DNA from: Geopseudomonas aromaticivorans
Lineage (GTDB): Bacteria; Pseudomonadota; Gammaproteobacteria; Pseudomonadales; Pseudomonadaceae
Assembly (NCBI RefSeq): GCF_019097855.1
Contig: NZ_JAHRGL010000002.1
Coordinates: 124,001-188,000, forward strand
Reading direction: 5' to 3'
Length of the DNA: 64,000 bases
Positions 54,848 through 64,000 of this stretch are shown in pieces; position 1 is the stretch's first letter, and each line of letters starts with the position of its first letter. The notes under the pieces were generated by a model, which was given only the letters and a program-made list of their open reading frames with translations, did no database searches and was not told the DNA's origin. Position numbers and translations under genes: made by a program.

Positions 54848-57146
54848 ATGAGTCACTCGCCAACGCCGTTGCCTCCCTCTCTCGCGCAGCGCTACCCGGT
54901 GCTGATCGTGGCCAGCACCCTGGGCCAGGAGGGCAGCATCGTCACCCACAGCGCCCAGGATGTCGTGCGTGCCCTGCATGACCATGAGCTGGACGTGGAG
55001 CTGACCGCTTCACTGGATGATGCGGAAATCGCCTTCCGCGCCGGTCCTGCCTACTCCTGCGTGATTCTCGGCTGGGGCCTGTGCGAGCAGGATCTCGACA
55101 AGGCGATGCAGGTTATCCGGCTGATCCGCCGGCGCACCCCAGCTGCCGATCATGCTGGGCATGAGCCAGGCGCATCAGAGCCGGGTGCCGCTGGAGTTCG
55201 TCGAGAACATCGACGGCTTCATCTGGCTGCCGGAAGACAGCCCCGAATTCATCGCCGGGCGCATTGCGGCGGCTGCCAGCCGTTACCTCGACACCATCCT
55301 GCCGCCGTTCTTCGGCGCCCTGGTCAACTTCGCCGACACCTGCGAATACTCCTGGCACACCCCCGGCCACACCGGTGGCACCGCGTTCATGAAGACTGCT
55401 GTGGGGCGCAGTTTCCTCGACTTCTACGGCGAGCAGATGCTGCGCTCCGACCTCAGCGTGTCGGTCGGCGAACTGGGCTCGCTGAACGACCACTCCGGCC
55501 CGGTGGCCGCGGCGGAAAGCTACGCGGCGCGGGTGTTCGGCGCCGACTACACCTTCTTCTCGGTCGGCGGCAGTTCGGCCAGCAACCAGATGGTCCTGCA
55601 CTCGGCAGTGACCGACGGCGACGCCGTGCTGGTCGACCGCAACTGCCACAAGTCGCTGAACTACGCGCTGAACATGTCCGGCGCAGTGCCGCTGTACCTG
55701 CGCCCGCGGCGCAACGCGCGCGGGCTGATCGGCCCGGTGCCGCAAAGCGAGCTGACCCCCGAAGCGGTGGCGAAGAAGCTCGCCGAGAGCCCGCTGGCGC
55801 GCGACAAGCAGGCCCGTCCGGTGCTGGCGGTGCTGACCAATTCGACCTACGACGGCCTCTGCTACAACGTGCAGACCACCACCCGCGAGCTGAGCAAGAC
55901 GGTGGATCGCATCCACTACGACGAAGCCTGGTACGCCTACGCGCGCTTCAATGCGCTGTACGAGGGGCGCTACGGCATGCACCGCGGCGAGCGACATGCC
56001 GACGACGCCACGGTGACCGTCACCCACTCGACCCACAAGCTGCTCGCCGCGCTGTCGCAAGCCTCGATGATCCACATCCGCTCCGGCAAGGTGCCGGTCA
56101 AGCCGGCGTTGTTCAACGAAGCCTTCATGATGCACACCTCGACTTCGCCGCAGTACAGCATCATCGCCTCCATCGATGTTTCGGCGAAGATGATGGACGA
56201 TGCCGGCGAGTACCTCACCGAGGAATCGATCGGCGAGGCCATCGCCTTCCGCCAGGCCATGGTCCGCCTCGGCAACGAGATGCGCATGCGCGATGCCACG
56301 GACTGGTGGTTCGGCGTCTGGCAGCCCGATGTGGTGGACGGCGTGCCGTTCGGCGACATCGACCCGCAACGCCTCCATCACGGCGATGCCTGGGTGCTCA
56401 AGCCCGGCGCCACCTGGCACGGCTTCGGCGACCTGGGCGCCGACTACTGCATGCTCGACCCGATCAAGGTAACGGTGCTGACGCCCGGGCAGACTCTGGA
56501 AGGGGAGATGCAGGGCAGCGGCATTCCGGCGCCGCTGGTGTCCTCCTTCCTCTCCAGTCGCGGCATCGTGGTGGAGAAGACCGAGCCGTACTCGATCCTG
56601 CTGCTGTTCAGCGTCGGCGTGACCCGTGGCAAGTGGGGTTCGCTGGTCGCCGGCCTGATGGAATTCAAGAACCACTACGACGCCAACACGTCGCTCGGGC
56701 AGGTGATGCCCGAGCTGGTGGCCAGCCATGCCGAGCGCTACGCCGGCATGGGGCTGCGCGACCTGGCCGAGGCGATGCACCAGGAGATGCTGGCTTCGCA
56801 GCTGCTGCACAACATGGATGCGGCCTTCAGCCTGCTGCCCGATCCAGTGGCCTCGCCGCGTGAGACCTACGCCAGGCTGGTGAAGGGCGAGATCGAGCAG
56901 ATCGCGGTACGCGACATGCAGGACCGTACCGTCGCCGTGCAGATCGTGCCCTATCCGCCGGGCATCCCGCTGATGATGCCGGGCGAAAAGGCCGGCGCCG
57001 ACAAGCGCGCGATCATCGACTACCTGCTGGCGATGGAGTTGTTCGACGGCCGTTTCCCCGGCTTCGGACATGACAACCACGGCATCGAGGTCGAACGCGA
57101 TGCCCAGGGTCGTCTCACCTACAGGGTCTATGTGGTCAAGCAGTAA
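54848..57146 (+). pseudogene. Orn/Lys/Arg decarboxylase, PLP-dependent fold type I, frame broken
   Basis: The first 97 codons (wing domain, MSHSPTPLPPSLAQRYPVL to VIRLIRRRT) are in one frame and the rest, from QLPIMLGMSQ at 55140 to 57146, in the next. The break is at about 55139 in ACCCC; a net change of +1 or -2 bases is needed. Joined, they give about 765 residues, the usual length for inducible basic amino-acid decarboxylases. The PLP domain has YSWHTPGHTGG and the Schiff-base lysine in THSTHKLLAALSQ. P. aeruginosa LdcA has PQLPI at the same place. The next gene is a PotE-like antiporter, so ornithine, lysine or arginine is the substrate. Sequencing error, true loss or programmed shift cannot be separated here. 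Confidence 0.8.
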
Positions 57147-57227
57147 CACCTGATCAGCCCCGCCCGGCGGCGTGCTGCAGGTCGCCGGGTGCAGGGCCAA
57201 CGCTGCGAGCAGCGCAAGGAGTCTTGT

Positions 57228-58562
57228 ATGGCTGAGTCAAGCAAGAAGATGAGCCTCTTCGGCCTCACCACCTTGGTGGCGGTCAACATGATGGGCTCGG
57301 GCATCATCATGCTGCCATCGAACATGGCGCAACTGGGCGCCGTGTCGTTGCTGTCGTGGATCATCACCGCGATCGGCTCGATGGCCATCGCCTACTGTTT
57401 CGCCCAGTGCGGCATCTACTGCAACAAGTCGGGCGGCATGTCGGCCTACAGCGAAGAGGCGCACGGCAAGTCGGAGTTTTTCCTCTGCTCGTTCCTCTAC
57501 TTCCTGTCGCTGGCGATCGGCAACGTGGCCATCGGCATTTCTGCGGTGGGCTACCTCACCTCGTTCTTCCCCTGGCTGGGCAGTGGCGCCATTCCGCTGT
57601 TCATCGGCACCGTCGGCCTGCTGTGGATCACCACGCTGGCCAACTTCGGCGGCCCGAGCATCACCGGCAAGATCGGCACGGTCACCGTGTGGGGCGTGAT
57701 CATCCCGGTGGCCGGCCTCAGCGTGATCGGCTGGTTCTGGTTCGATCCGCAGGTGTTCAGCGCCGCCTGGAACCCCAACAACATCGCCGTCAACGATGCC
57801 ATCACCCAGAGTATCCCGCTGACTCTGTGGGCCTTCCTCGGCATGGAGTCGGCAGCGCAGAGCTCTGATGCGGTGGAGAATCCCAAGCGCAACGTGCCGC
57901 TGGCCTGCTTGTTCGGCACCCTCGGCGCCGCGGTGGTGTACGTGCTGTCGACTACGGTGATCCAGGGCATCATCCCCAACGCCGAGCTGGCCAACTCCTC
58001 GGCGCCGTTCGCCTACGTCTATGCGCAGATGTTCAACCCCCTGGTCGGCAACATCATCATGGCGCTGGCGGTGATGGCCTGCGTCGGCTCGCTGCTGGGC
58101 TGGCAGTTCACCCTGGCGCAGACCGCCAAGATGACCGCCGACCAGGGCCTGTTCCCCAAACTGTTCTCCAAGGTGACCGCGGCGAATGCGCCGATCATCG
58201 GCATGATCGTCTGCGGCGTGCTGCAGACCCTGCTGGCGGTGTCGACCATCTCGCCCAACGCCAGCGAGCAGTTCGGCAAGCTAGTCAGCCTGGCGGCGGT
58301 GACCAACCTGATTCCCTACGTGACCGCGCTCACCGGCCTGCTGGTGATCATGCACAAGGCCAACGTCAGTGCCGCGATCTACAGCCGCAACGTGGTGGCG
58401 CTGTTGATCGCGATGGCCTACTCGTACTACGCCATCTACGCCTCCGGCAAGGACGCGGTGTTCGGCGCCACCATCGTGCTGGCGATCGGTTACCTGCTCT
58501 ACGGCTTCATTGCCAAGAACTTTGTCGATCAGCGACCCGCCGTCGCGGCCGCCAGGGCCTAG
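57228..58562 (+). CDS. potE: PotE-like putrescine/ornithine (basic amino acid/polyamine) antiporter
   Basis: The 444-residue APC transporter starts KKMSLFGLTTLVAVNMMGSGI and has twelve helices with TLWAFLGMESAAQSSDAVENPKRNVP. PotE-type proteins exchange the amine product for its amino-acid precursor, which with the decarboxylase consumes protons and gives acid resistance or polyamine export. AAGGAG lies upstream of the ATG at 57228, 81 bases after the decarboxylase. CadB or AdiC specificity is also possible. Confidence 0.88.
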   Translation: MAESSKKMSLFGLTTLVAVNMMGSGIIMLPSNMAQLGAVSLLSWIITAIGSMAIAYCFAQCGIYCNKSGGMSAYSEEAHGKSEFFLCSFLYFLSLAIGNVAIGISAVGYLTSFFPWLGSGAIPLFIGTVGLLWITTLANFGGPSITGKIGTVTVWGVIIPVAGLSVIGWFWFDPQVFSAAWNPNNIAVNDAITQSIPLTLWAFLGMESAAQSSDAVENPKRNVPLACLFGTLGAAVVYVLSTTVIQGIIPNAELANSSAPFAYVYAQMFNPLVGNIIMALAVMACVGSLLGWQFTLAQTAKMTADQGLFPKLFSKVTAANAPIIGMIVCGVLQTLLAVSTISPNASEQFGKLVSLAAVTNLIPYVTALTGLLVIMHKANVSAAIYSRNVVALLIAMAYSYYAIYASGKDAVFGATIVLAIGYLLYGFIAKNFVDQRPAVAAARA

Positions 58563-58609
58563 GCGTTGTCTCCCGGATTGCCAAGAAATCTGAATGTAGG
58601 GACCAGGAT

Positions 58610-59515
58610 ATGAACATGAAGCCACACAAACCCGTCAGTCTGCTGCTCGCCGGCCTGTTCGCGCTGCTGCCGATGCTGGCCGGTGCCGACACCCTCGAGC
58701 GCGTGCGCAGCAACAATGCGATCACCCTGGGCTATGTGCCCGGCCTTGAGCCGTTCAGCGGCGAGGAGGGCGGCAAGGTCAGCGGCTACGCCATCGACCT
58801 GTGTCTGAAGATCGCCGACAGGGTGAAAACCGGGCTGGGTCTGAGCGACATGCAGGTGCGCTACCAGGCGCTCAGCGCCGACCAGGCCATCGACGCCATC
58901 ACCTCGGCGAAGATCGACATCTTCTGCACCCCGACGCCGGAAACCCTGGAACGGCGCAAGTGGGTGAGCTACTCGCTGCCGGTGTACACCGCCGGTCTCT
59001 CAGTGGTGGTGCGCAAGGATGCCCCGCCGTCGCTGGTGAAGGCGCTCAATGGTGAAGCGGTGCATGCCGGCCCGACCTGGCGGGCCACCATCAACCAGGG
59101 GCTGGCCAGCCACACTTTCGCGGCGCTCAAGGGCGGTGTCACCGAAGAGTGGTTGCGCGACAAGCTGCGCAGGCTCGGGGTGATCGCCACCCTGGTCACG
59201 GTCGACGACCACAAGCAGGGCATGCAGATGGTGGCCGAAGGCAAGGCCGCTGCGTTCTTCGCCGAACGCATGCTGCTGGAGAGCGACCTGAAGGAGCATC
59301 AGGCCGCCGCGCAGATGATGGTGCTGGATCGCATCTTTGAAATTGCCCCGGTGTCCATGGCCTTCGAACGTGGCGACGAGGACTTCCGCCTGCTGGTGGA
59401 TACCGTGCTCAGCGACCTGTACCGCTCGCCGGAATACGAAAGGCAATACGCGGAGTACTTCGGCGCGCCCGGCGATATGGCAAAGCTGCTGTTTCATGTC
59501 TATGCCTTGCCATAG
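58610..59515 (+). CDS. Periplasmic amino-acid-type solute-binding protein
   Basis: The 301-residue SBP_bac_3 protein has a signal peptide (1-26, ending AGA), then ADTLERVRSNNAITLGYVPG, GYAIDLCLKIADRV, the binding-loop DIFCTPTPETLERRKWVSYS, and a closing domain. It resembles glutamate/aspartate or polar amino-acid binding proteins. No permease or ATPase genes follow. It lies 47 bases after potE and is likely cotranscribed, so it could bind the decarboxylase substrate or act as a sensor. Confidence 0.88.
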   Translation: MNMKPHKPVSLLLAGLFALLPMLAGADTLERVRSNNAITLGYVPGLEPFSGEEGGKVSGYAIDLCLKIADRVKTGLGLSDMQVRYQALSADQAIDAITSAKIDIFCTPTPETLERRKWVSYSLPVYTAGLSVVVRKDAPPSLVKALNGEAVHAGPTWRATINQGLASHTFAALKGGVTEEWLRDKLRRLGVIATLVTVDDHKQGMQMVAEGKAAAFFAERMLLESDLKEHQAAAQMMVLDRIFEIAPVSMAFERGDEDFRLLVDTVLSDLYRSPEYERQYAEYFGAPGDMAKLLFHVYALP

Positions 59516-59666
59516 GGGGAAACAACCGTTGTGCCCAGGAAGTCCGGACACCGGTGGGGTTAATGGCGCCAGAGGCGACTTGCCCACGGGTCAAATGCCG
59601 CCATCCACGTCATTGGCGGCGCCATGACTCTGGCGTTACTGAACGACACGACACAGGAGCAATACC

Positions 59667-60347
59667 ATGAAGCGTTCCAGCATCGCCGTCACCGGGCTAC
59701 TGTTTTCCGCACTGCTGCTCGGTGGCTGCGCGTCGCAAGTCACCAAGCCGGAGCAGTATTCCGGTTTCCTCCCCGACTACTCGCGCTTGCAGCCAGCCAA
59801 GTCCCCCAGCGGTCAACCGGTCATGCGCTGGATGGCGCCCGGCGTCAAGCTGGACAGCTACAAGCACGTGATGGTGCAGTCGATCGGCTTCTATCCCGCG
59901 CCGAGTCCGTCCGAGCAGATCGGCGCGCCGGCCTTGGCCGACCTGCAGGCGTACACCTCCGAGCAGGTCAAGGCCGCATTCGGCAAGCGCTTCCAGGTGC
60001 ATGAGCCGAGCAACACACCGAAGGGCTCCCTGCCAGGCCCGCAAACCCTGATCCTGCGTGCCGCGATTACCGGCGTGGATACCAAGGCCGAAGGCCTCAA
60101 GCCCTACGAGATAATCCCCATCGCCCTGGTTGCGGCGGCCACCACCACCGCCAGCGGCGCACGCGACCGCACCACCGAGCTGTTCGTCGAGGCCGAACTG
60201 CTCGACGCCAGCACCGGCAAGCCGGTGTTGCAGGTGGTCCGCAAGGGCTATGGCAAGGAGCTGGAAAACACCAAGGAGCAGGTCACCCTGAATACCCTCA
60301 AGGGCGTGGTCGACGGCATCGTGCGCGATATCGAGAAGTTCGAGTAG
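59667..60347 (+). CDS. DUF3313 lipoprotein
   Basis: The 226-residue protein has a lipoprotein signal MKRSSIAVTGLLFSALLLGGC with lipobox LGGC and the DUF3313 features SGFLPDYSRLQPA and an Ala/Thr-rich VAAATTTASGARDRTTELFVE segment. It is probably anchored in the outer membrane facing the periplasm. Function is unknown. GAGCAATACC precedes the ATG. Confidence 0.88.
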   Translation: MKRSSIAVTGLLFSALLLGGCASQVTKPEQYSGFLPDYSRLQPAKSPSGQPVMRWMAPGVKLDSYKHVMVQSIGFYPAPSPSEQIGAPALADLQAYTSEQVKAAFGKRFQVHEPSNTPKGSLPGPQTLILRAAITGVDTKAEGLKPYEIIPIALVAAATTTASGARDRTTELFVEAELLDASTGKPVLQVVRKGYGKELENTKEQVTLNTLKGVVDGIVRDIEKFE

Positions 60348-60443
60348 CGCCGGCACAGGGGCACGACGACCGAGACAAGAGCTGTTGAGAGTGCCCCTGG
60401 GGCAACTCGCGTGTTCCTGGCTCGGCCGCCGGCTTGAGCGCAG

Positions 60444-61124
60444 CTAGCCGCCAAGAGCGATGGTCGCGGCCACCAGGGCAATGCCCAGCACGGTGAACAC
60501 CAACGCGGTGAGCCAGGGGCGACGGGCGCCGGCAAAGCGGCCGTAGCCCATGCCGATGAGAAACAGCATGCCCAGGGCAATCGCATTGGAGGCGCGCAGG
60601 GCATGCATCGGCTCACTGAGCAGCACGAACGGCAGCACCACCGGCAGGGTGGAGAAAAAAACCAGCAGGAACACCGAGACTGCCGCCAGCAGGTCGCTCA
60701 TGCCGAGACTCAGGCGGGTCCGCTCTATTGGCTGCTCCAGCACGCGCCGGTGCAGCGTGTGCACATCTTCGGCTTTCATCACCTTGGTGACCAGGATCGG
60801 CAGGGCATCGGCCAGCACGTCGAAGGCTTGTGCGGAGCCGGGCGGGATGTTCTTCAGGTGCTGCAACATGCGCCAGGTATGGCCACGCTCGGCAAGGCGG
60901 TTCAGCAGCAGCATGCAGCCATCCACCAGGCCCCAGGCCAGGTTGCAGCCCAGGCTGGCGATCAGCAGCTCGCGCACCGAGCTTTCCCCGGCGTTGGCTA
61001 CGCTGAAGGTGCCGGTGAAGGTCAGCACCATGAGCAGGCCAAACAGAATTTCCGACATGCGCGATACCGGATCGAGCACCTGCTGCCGTGGGGGGTTGTT
61101 GCCGTCCTGCTCTCTCGTCGCCAT
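60444..61124 (-). CDS. VIT1/CCC1-like membrane protein
   Basis: The 226-residue protein has five hydrophobic segments, two in the first 95 residues (MSEILFGLLMVLTFTGTFSVA; LLIASLGCNLAWGLVDGCML) and three at the C-terminus. The first block resembles VIT-family Fe/Mn transporters, whose first helix has the same SDG-like start, but the usual metal-binding glutamates are not obvious. Alternative: an uncharacterised membrane protein family. The ATG at 61124 is used. Confidence 0.65.
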   Translation of the reverse strand: MATREQDGNNPPRQQVLDPVSRMSEILFGLLMVLTFTGTFSVANAGESSVRELLIASLGCNLAWGLVDGCMLLLNRLAERGHTWRMLQHLKNIPPGSAQAFDVLADALPILVTKVMKAEDVHTLHRRVLEQPIERTRLSLGMSDLLAAVSVFLLVFFSTLPVVLPFVLLSEPMHALRASNAIALGMLFLIGMGYGRFAGARRPWLTALVFTVLGIALVAATIALGG

Positions 61125-61479
61125 GGCAGTCCTTCCTGGTCAGTCTGTAGTGGCATTCATAGCGAGTATGGGAAGAAAACGACAGGCTGCCACTGAAGTT
61201 GGTCGGACGGCGTTGCCCTGCTCGTGTGCAGCCATCCCCTGGTCCTCGTGCGGCTTGGACGTCCCGGTCGCAGCGGCGGAAAGAACCCCCGCCAAAAGTC
61301 GTCTCGCCTGGTGGCAGTGGGCTACCTTTTAAAAGCAAGGATAAAGCCTGCCTGAGTCACAAGAACTGCAAGCAACATTCACCGCGCATCGGCAAGTGCC
61401 ATTGGCTCGGGATGCAGGCCGGCTGTGTGAGTCGTGCGAGAAAGTCGTGGCCGCACCGAGCGTTGAAGGGGGAAGTCTC
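61125..61479 (+). other. Gap before the RND operon
   Basis: This 355-base region separates divergent genes and should contain both promoters. A 94-codon plus-strand frame crosses it without a start signal or resemblance to a family. No regulator gene for the RND operon is present on this side. Confidence 0.4.
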
Positions 61480-62679
61480 GTGACAAAGAACAACAACCAG
61501 CGCCTGTTTCTTGGCATGGCGTTCGTGCTCATGCAGGTATTGCTCGGTGGCTGCGACAGCAAGGCGCCGCCGGCGGCCGCCGTTCTGGAAGTGCCATTCG
61601 TCACCGTCGCCGCGCGAGATGTGCGCATTCCGCTCGATCTGATCGGCGAGACCATCGGCTCCACCGACGTGACCATCCGTGCGCGGGTCGACGGTTTCCT
61701 CGACGGCATGCATTTCAAGGAGGGCACCTTCGTCGACAAGGGCGCGCTGCTCTACACCATCGACCCGCAGCCGCTCCAGGCCAAGCTCGCCCAGGCCCAG
61801 GCGATGCTGGCGCAGGCGCATACCAGCCTAGTCAAGACCCGCTCGGATCTGGACCGCATCCGCCCGCTGGCGGAGATGAACGCGGTCAGCAAGCTGGACC
61901 TGGATGCCGCGGTGGCCAACTACGCGGCGGCGAAGAGCTACGTGGACGCGGCCAGCGCCCAGGTCAAGCTGGCGCAGATCGAGCTGGGCTACACCCGCAT
62001 CCACGCCCCCGAGCGCGGCCTGATCGGGCTGTCCGAGGCCGAGGTGGGCGATTTCGTCAGCCAGCGCACCAATGGCGGGTTGCTGAACGTGATCTCGCGC
62101 ATCGATCCCATCGCGGTACGGGTGTCCATCACCGAGCGCGGCTACCTCGAAGCAGCACGGCGGCTGGCCGACCAGCAGCAGGGGGGGCGAACGGCCGATG
62201 GCAGCATCGCGACCGCGAACCAGCGCCCGTTGTCGCTGATCCTCGCCGACGGCAGCCTCTACGAGCAGCGCGGGGTGCCGACCAAGGTTGATCGCAACAT
62301 CGATCCCACCACTGGCGCGCTGACCATCGAGGCCGAGTTCCCCAATCCGCAGGGCCTGCTGCGTCCGGGGATGTTCGCGCGCATACGCTTCGATGCCGAC
62401 GAGATCAAGGGCGCGCTCCTGCTGCCGCAACGGGCGGTCAGCGAATTGCAGTCGGTGCACCGGGTGTTCGTCATCAAGCCGGACGACACGGTGGAGGTGC
62501 GCCAGGTGCAGGTGGGGCAAAGGCTCGGCAGCGACTGGGTGATCCAGTCCGGACTGCAGGCGGGGGAGCGGGTCGCGGTGGCCGGGCTGTTGCGCCTGCG
62601 CCCGGGCATGACCGTCAAGCCACGCGAGGCCAACGCCAGCGAGCTGCCGCCAGTGGCCGAGGGTGGCAAGAATGGGTGA
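61480..62679 (+). CDS. RND-system membrane fusion lipoprotein (MexA/AcrA-type)
   Basis: The 399-residue protein has a lipoprotein signal ending QVLLGGC, a lipoyl domain split by a helical hairpin (about 95-165, ALLYTIDPQPLQAKLAQAQAM), a beta-barrel domain with KVDRNIDPTTGALTIEAEF and a membrane-proximal domain. The GTG at 61480 has AAGGGGGAAGTCTC upstream. An AAGAACAACAAC run at codons 3-6 could be a Crc/Hfq site. It overlaps the pump gene by eight bases. Confidence 0.92.
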   Translation: MTKNNNQRLFLGMAFVLMQVLLGGCDSKAPPAAAVLEVPFVTVAARDVRIPLDLIGETIGSTDVTIRARVDGFLDGMHFKEGTFVDKGALLYTIDPQPLQAKLAQAQAMLAQAHTSLVKTRSDLDRIRPLAEMNAVSKLDLDAAVANYAAAKSYVDAASAQVKLAQIELGYTRIHAPERGLIGLSEAEVGDFVSQRTNGGLLNVISRIDPIAVRVSITERGYLEAARRLADQQQGGRTADGSIATANQRPLSLILADGSLYEQRGVPTKVDRNIDPTTGALTIEAEFPNPQGLLRPGMFARIRFDADEIKGALLLPQRAVSELQSVHRVFVIKPDDTVEVRQVQVGQRLGSDWVIQSGLQAGERVAVAGLLRLRPGMTVKPREANASELPPVAEGGKNG

Positions 62680-64000
62680 TTTCTTCGTCCGTCGCCCCAT
62701 CTTCGCGATGGTGATCGCGATCATCATCGTCATCGTCGGCCTGGTGGCGATGGGCAGTCTGCCTATCGCCCAGTACCCCGACATCACCCCGCCGGAGATC
62801 AAGGTCGAGGCCACCTACGACGGCGCCAACGCGGTGAACGTCGAGCAGTCGGTGGCCACGCCGCTGGAGCAGAAGGTCAACGGCGTCGAGAACATGCTGT
62901 ACATGAAGTCGACCAACGCCGGTAACGGGCAGATGACCCTGTCGGTGGCCTTCGAGGTCGGCTCCGATCTCGACATCTCCAACGTGCTGGTGCAGAACCG
63001 CGTGTCCGAGGGTTCCGCGCAACTCCCCGAGGATGTCAAGCGCAAGGGGGTGAAGGTCAAGAAGGCGCTGGCCTTCCCGCTGATGCTGGTGACCCTGCGC
63101 TCGCCGAACGGCAGCTTCGACGCCGACTTTCTCACCAACTACATGTCGATCAACGTGCTCGACGAGATCGCCCGCATCCAGGGCGTCGGCCAGGTGACCA
63201 TCTTCGGTGGCGCCGACTACGCCATGCGCATCTGGATCAAGCCGGACCAGCTCAGCCGCCTGGGACTCACCGTGCCGGACATCGTCAGCGCCGTGCAGCA
63301 GCAGAACGTGCTGACCCCGGCCGGCAAGCTCGGCGGCCCGCCGGCCGCGCCGGGTACCGAGTTCGCCTACGCGGTGCAGACCCGCGGCCGTCTGGAAACC
63401 CCGGAGCAGTTCGGCCAGGTGGTGGTGCGCTCCAATCCCGACGGCTCGCAGGTGCTGCTGCGCGACGTGGCGCGTATCGAGCTGGGTGCCGAAACCTACA
63501 ACCAGATCGGCGCCTTCGGCTCCAAGCCAGCGGCAGTGCTGGCGGTCTACCAGTTGCCCGATGCCAACGGCCTGGAGGTGGCGGAGAACATCCGTGCCGG
63601 GATGGAGCGGATGAAGGAGCGCTTCCCACAGGACGTCGAGTACGTGATCTCGCTGGATACCACCAAGCCGGTTTCCGCCGGCATCGAGGAGATCGTCCAT
63701 ACGCTGTTCGAAGCCACCGCCATCGTGACCGTGGTGGTGTTCATTTTCCTGCAGAACTTCCGCGCCACCCTGATCCCCACCCTGGCGGTACCGGTGGCGC
63801 TGATCGGCACCTTCGCGGTATTTCCGCTGCTCGGCTTCTCGATCAACACCTTCTCGCTGCTCGGCCTGGTGCTGGCCATCGGCATCGTGGTGGACGACGC
63901 CATCGTGGTGGTGGAGGGGGTGTCGGAGAAGATGGAGCGGGGCATGCCGCGTCGCGAGGCTACCGTCGCGACCATGAAGGAGGTCAGCGGCCCGGTGATT
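62672..64000 (+). CDS. RND-family (HAE1) inner-membrane efflux pump, 3' end outside the window
   Basis: The open frame of 443 codons starts MGDFFVRRPIFAMVIAIIIV and has PIAQYPDITPPEIKVEATYDG, VSEGSAQLPEDVKRKGV and, near the end, LAIGIVVDDAIVVVEG, the family transmembrane motif with the proton-relay aspartates. It is the N-terminal 40 percent or so of an AcrB/MexB-type pump that would total about 1,040 residues. It is translationally coupled to the fusion-protein gene. The outer-membrane partner, if encoded here, lies beyond the window. Confidence 0.94.
   Translation, partial: MGDFFVRRPIFAMVIAIIIVIVGLVAMGSLPIAQYPDITPPEIKVEATYDGANAVNVEQSVATPLEQKVNGVENMLYMKSTNAGNGQMTLSVAFEVGSDLDISNVLVQNRVSEGSAQLPEDVKRKGVKVKKALAFPLMLVTLRSPNGSFDADFLTNYMSINVLDEIARIQGVGQVTIFGGADYAMRIWIKPDQLSRLGLTVPDIVSAVQQQNVLTPAGKLGGPPAAPGTEFAYAVQTRGRLETPEQFGQVVVRSNPDGSQVLLRDVARIELGAETYNQIGAFGSKPAAVLAVYQLPDANGLEVAENIRAGMERMKERFPQDVEYVISLDTTKPVSAGIEEIVHTLFEATAIVTVVVFIFLQNFRATLIPTLAVPVALIGTFAVFPLLGFSINTFSLLGLVLAIGIVVDDAIVVVEGVSEKMERGMPRREATVATMKEVSGPVI

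Overview
The window is chromosomal DNA of a high-GC gammaproteobacterium, almost certainly a Pseudomonas (sensu lato). The signs are a Crc/Hfq-antagonising RNA of the CrcZ/CrcY/CrcX type with a sigma-54 promoter, a cysI gene followed by a DUF934 gene, a BqsRS/CarRS-like two-component operon with its binding box, GTG starts at several genes, and Pseudomonas-like regulators and transporters. The species cannot be fixed from the sequence alone. No rRNA, tRNA, CRISPR array or intact transposase was seen.

Layout. (1) 1-8400: the tail of a membrane-anchor protein, then an AraC-type regulator and an acyl-CoA catabolic cluster (SDR dehydrogenase, thiolase, acyl-CoA dehydrogenase, AMP-forming acyl-CoA ligase, class III CoA-transferase). 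It ends in a CrcZ-family small RNA with a -24/-12 promoter and an upstream CbrB-like site. The ligase start region carries a strong Crc/Hfq-type A-rich motif, so target and decoy lie in the same cluster. (2) 8400-15400: an accessory-looking stretch with a lipoprotein, an orphan NosR-like iron-sulfur flavoprotein, a DMT exporter, a hairpin MITE touching a LysR gene, an internally deleted SDR remnant and a CMD/AhpD-like protein. It is bounded on the right by a second copy of the small-RNA terminator. (3) 15400-31900: an amino-acid dehydrogenase of the Ddh fold, katG, an LTA-synthase-like sulfatase, topoisomerase III, a diguanylate cyclase, a CorA transporter, a PepSY-PepSY-response regulator-sensor kinase operon, Dps and two uncharacterised proteins. 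(4) 32000-37200: a minus-strand sulfide/persulfide operon (persulfide-dioxygenase-like MBL protein, phosphatase-SQR fusion, SulP permease, rhodanese, DUF2892) behind two palindromic operator candidates. (5) 37300-47900: SCP2 protein, SohB, AcuI-like reductase, DUF934 and CysI, a second diguanylate cyclase, small membrane proteins, a MATE transporter, an aromatic amino-acid-type permease and PhhB. (6) 47970-54340: a tightly packed minus-strand run running from a 49-codon leader ORF through OMF, HlyD and FUSC efflux genes to an ion channel, glutaredoxin 2 and an LRR-kinase. (7) 54850-64000: an Orn/Lys/Arg decarboxylase whose frame is broken, a PotE-like antiporter, a solute-binding protein, a DUF3313 lipoprotein, a VIT-like membrane protein and the start of an RND efflux operon that runs off the window.

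Recurring themes are carbon catabolite control (the decoy RNA plus several A-rich motifs at translation starts), oxidative and reactive-sulfur stress (KatG, Dps, CMD protein, Grx2, sulfide operon), c-di-GMP signalling, and three efflux systems. The least ordinary items are the relocated CrcZ-type RNA and its duplicated terminator, the sulfide operon operators, the LRR-kinase, the decarboxylase frameshift and the SDR deletion remnant.
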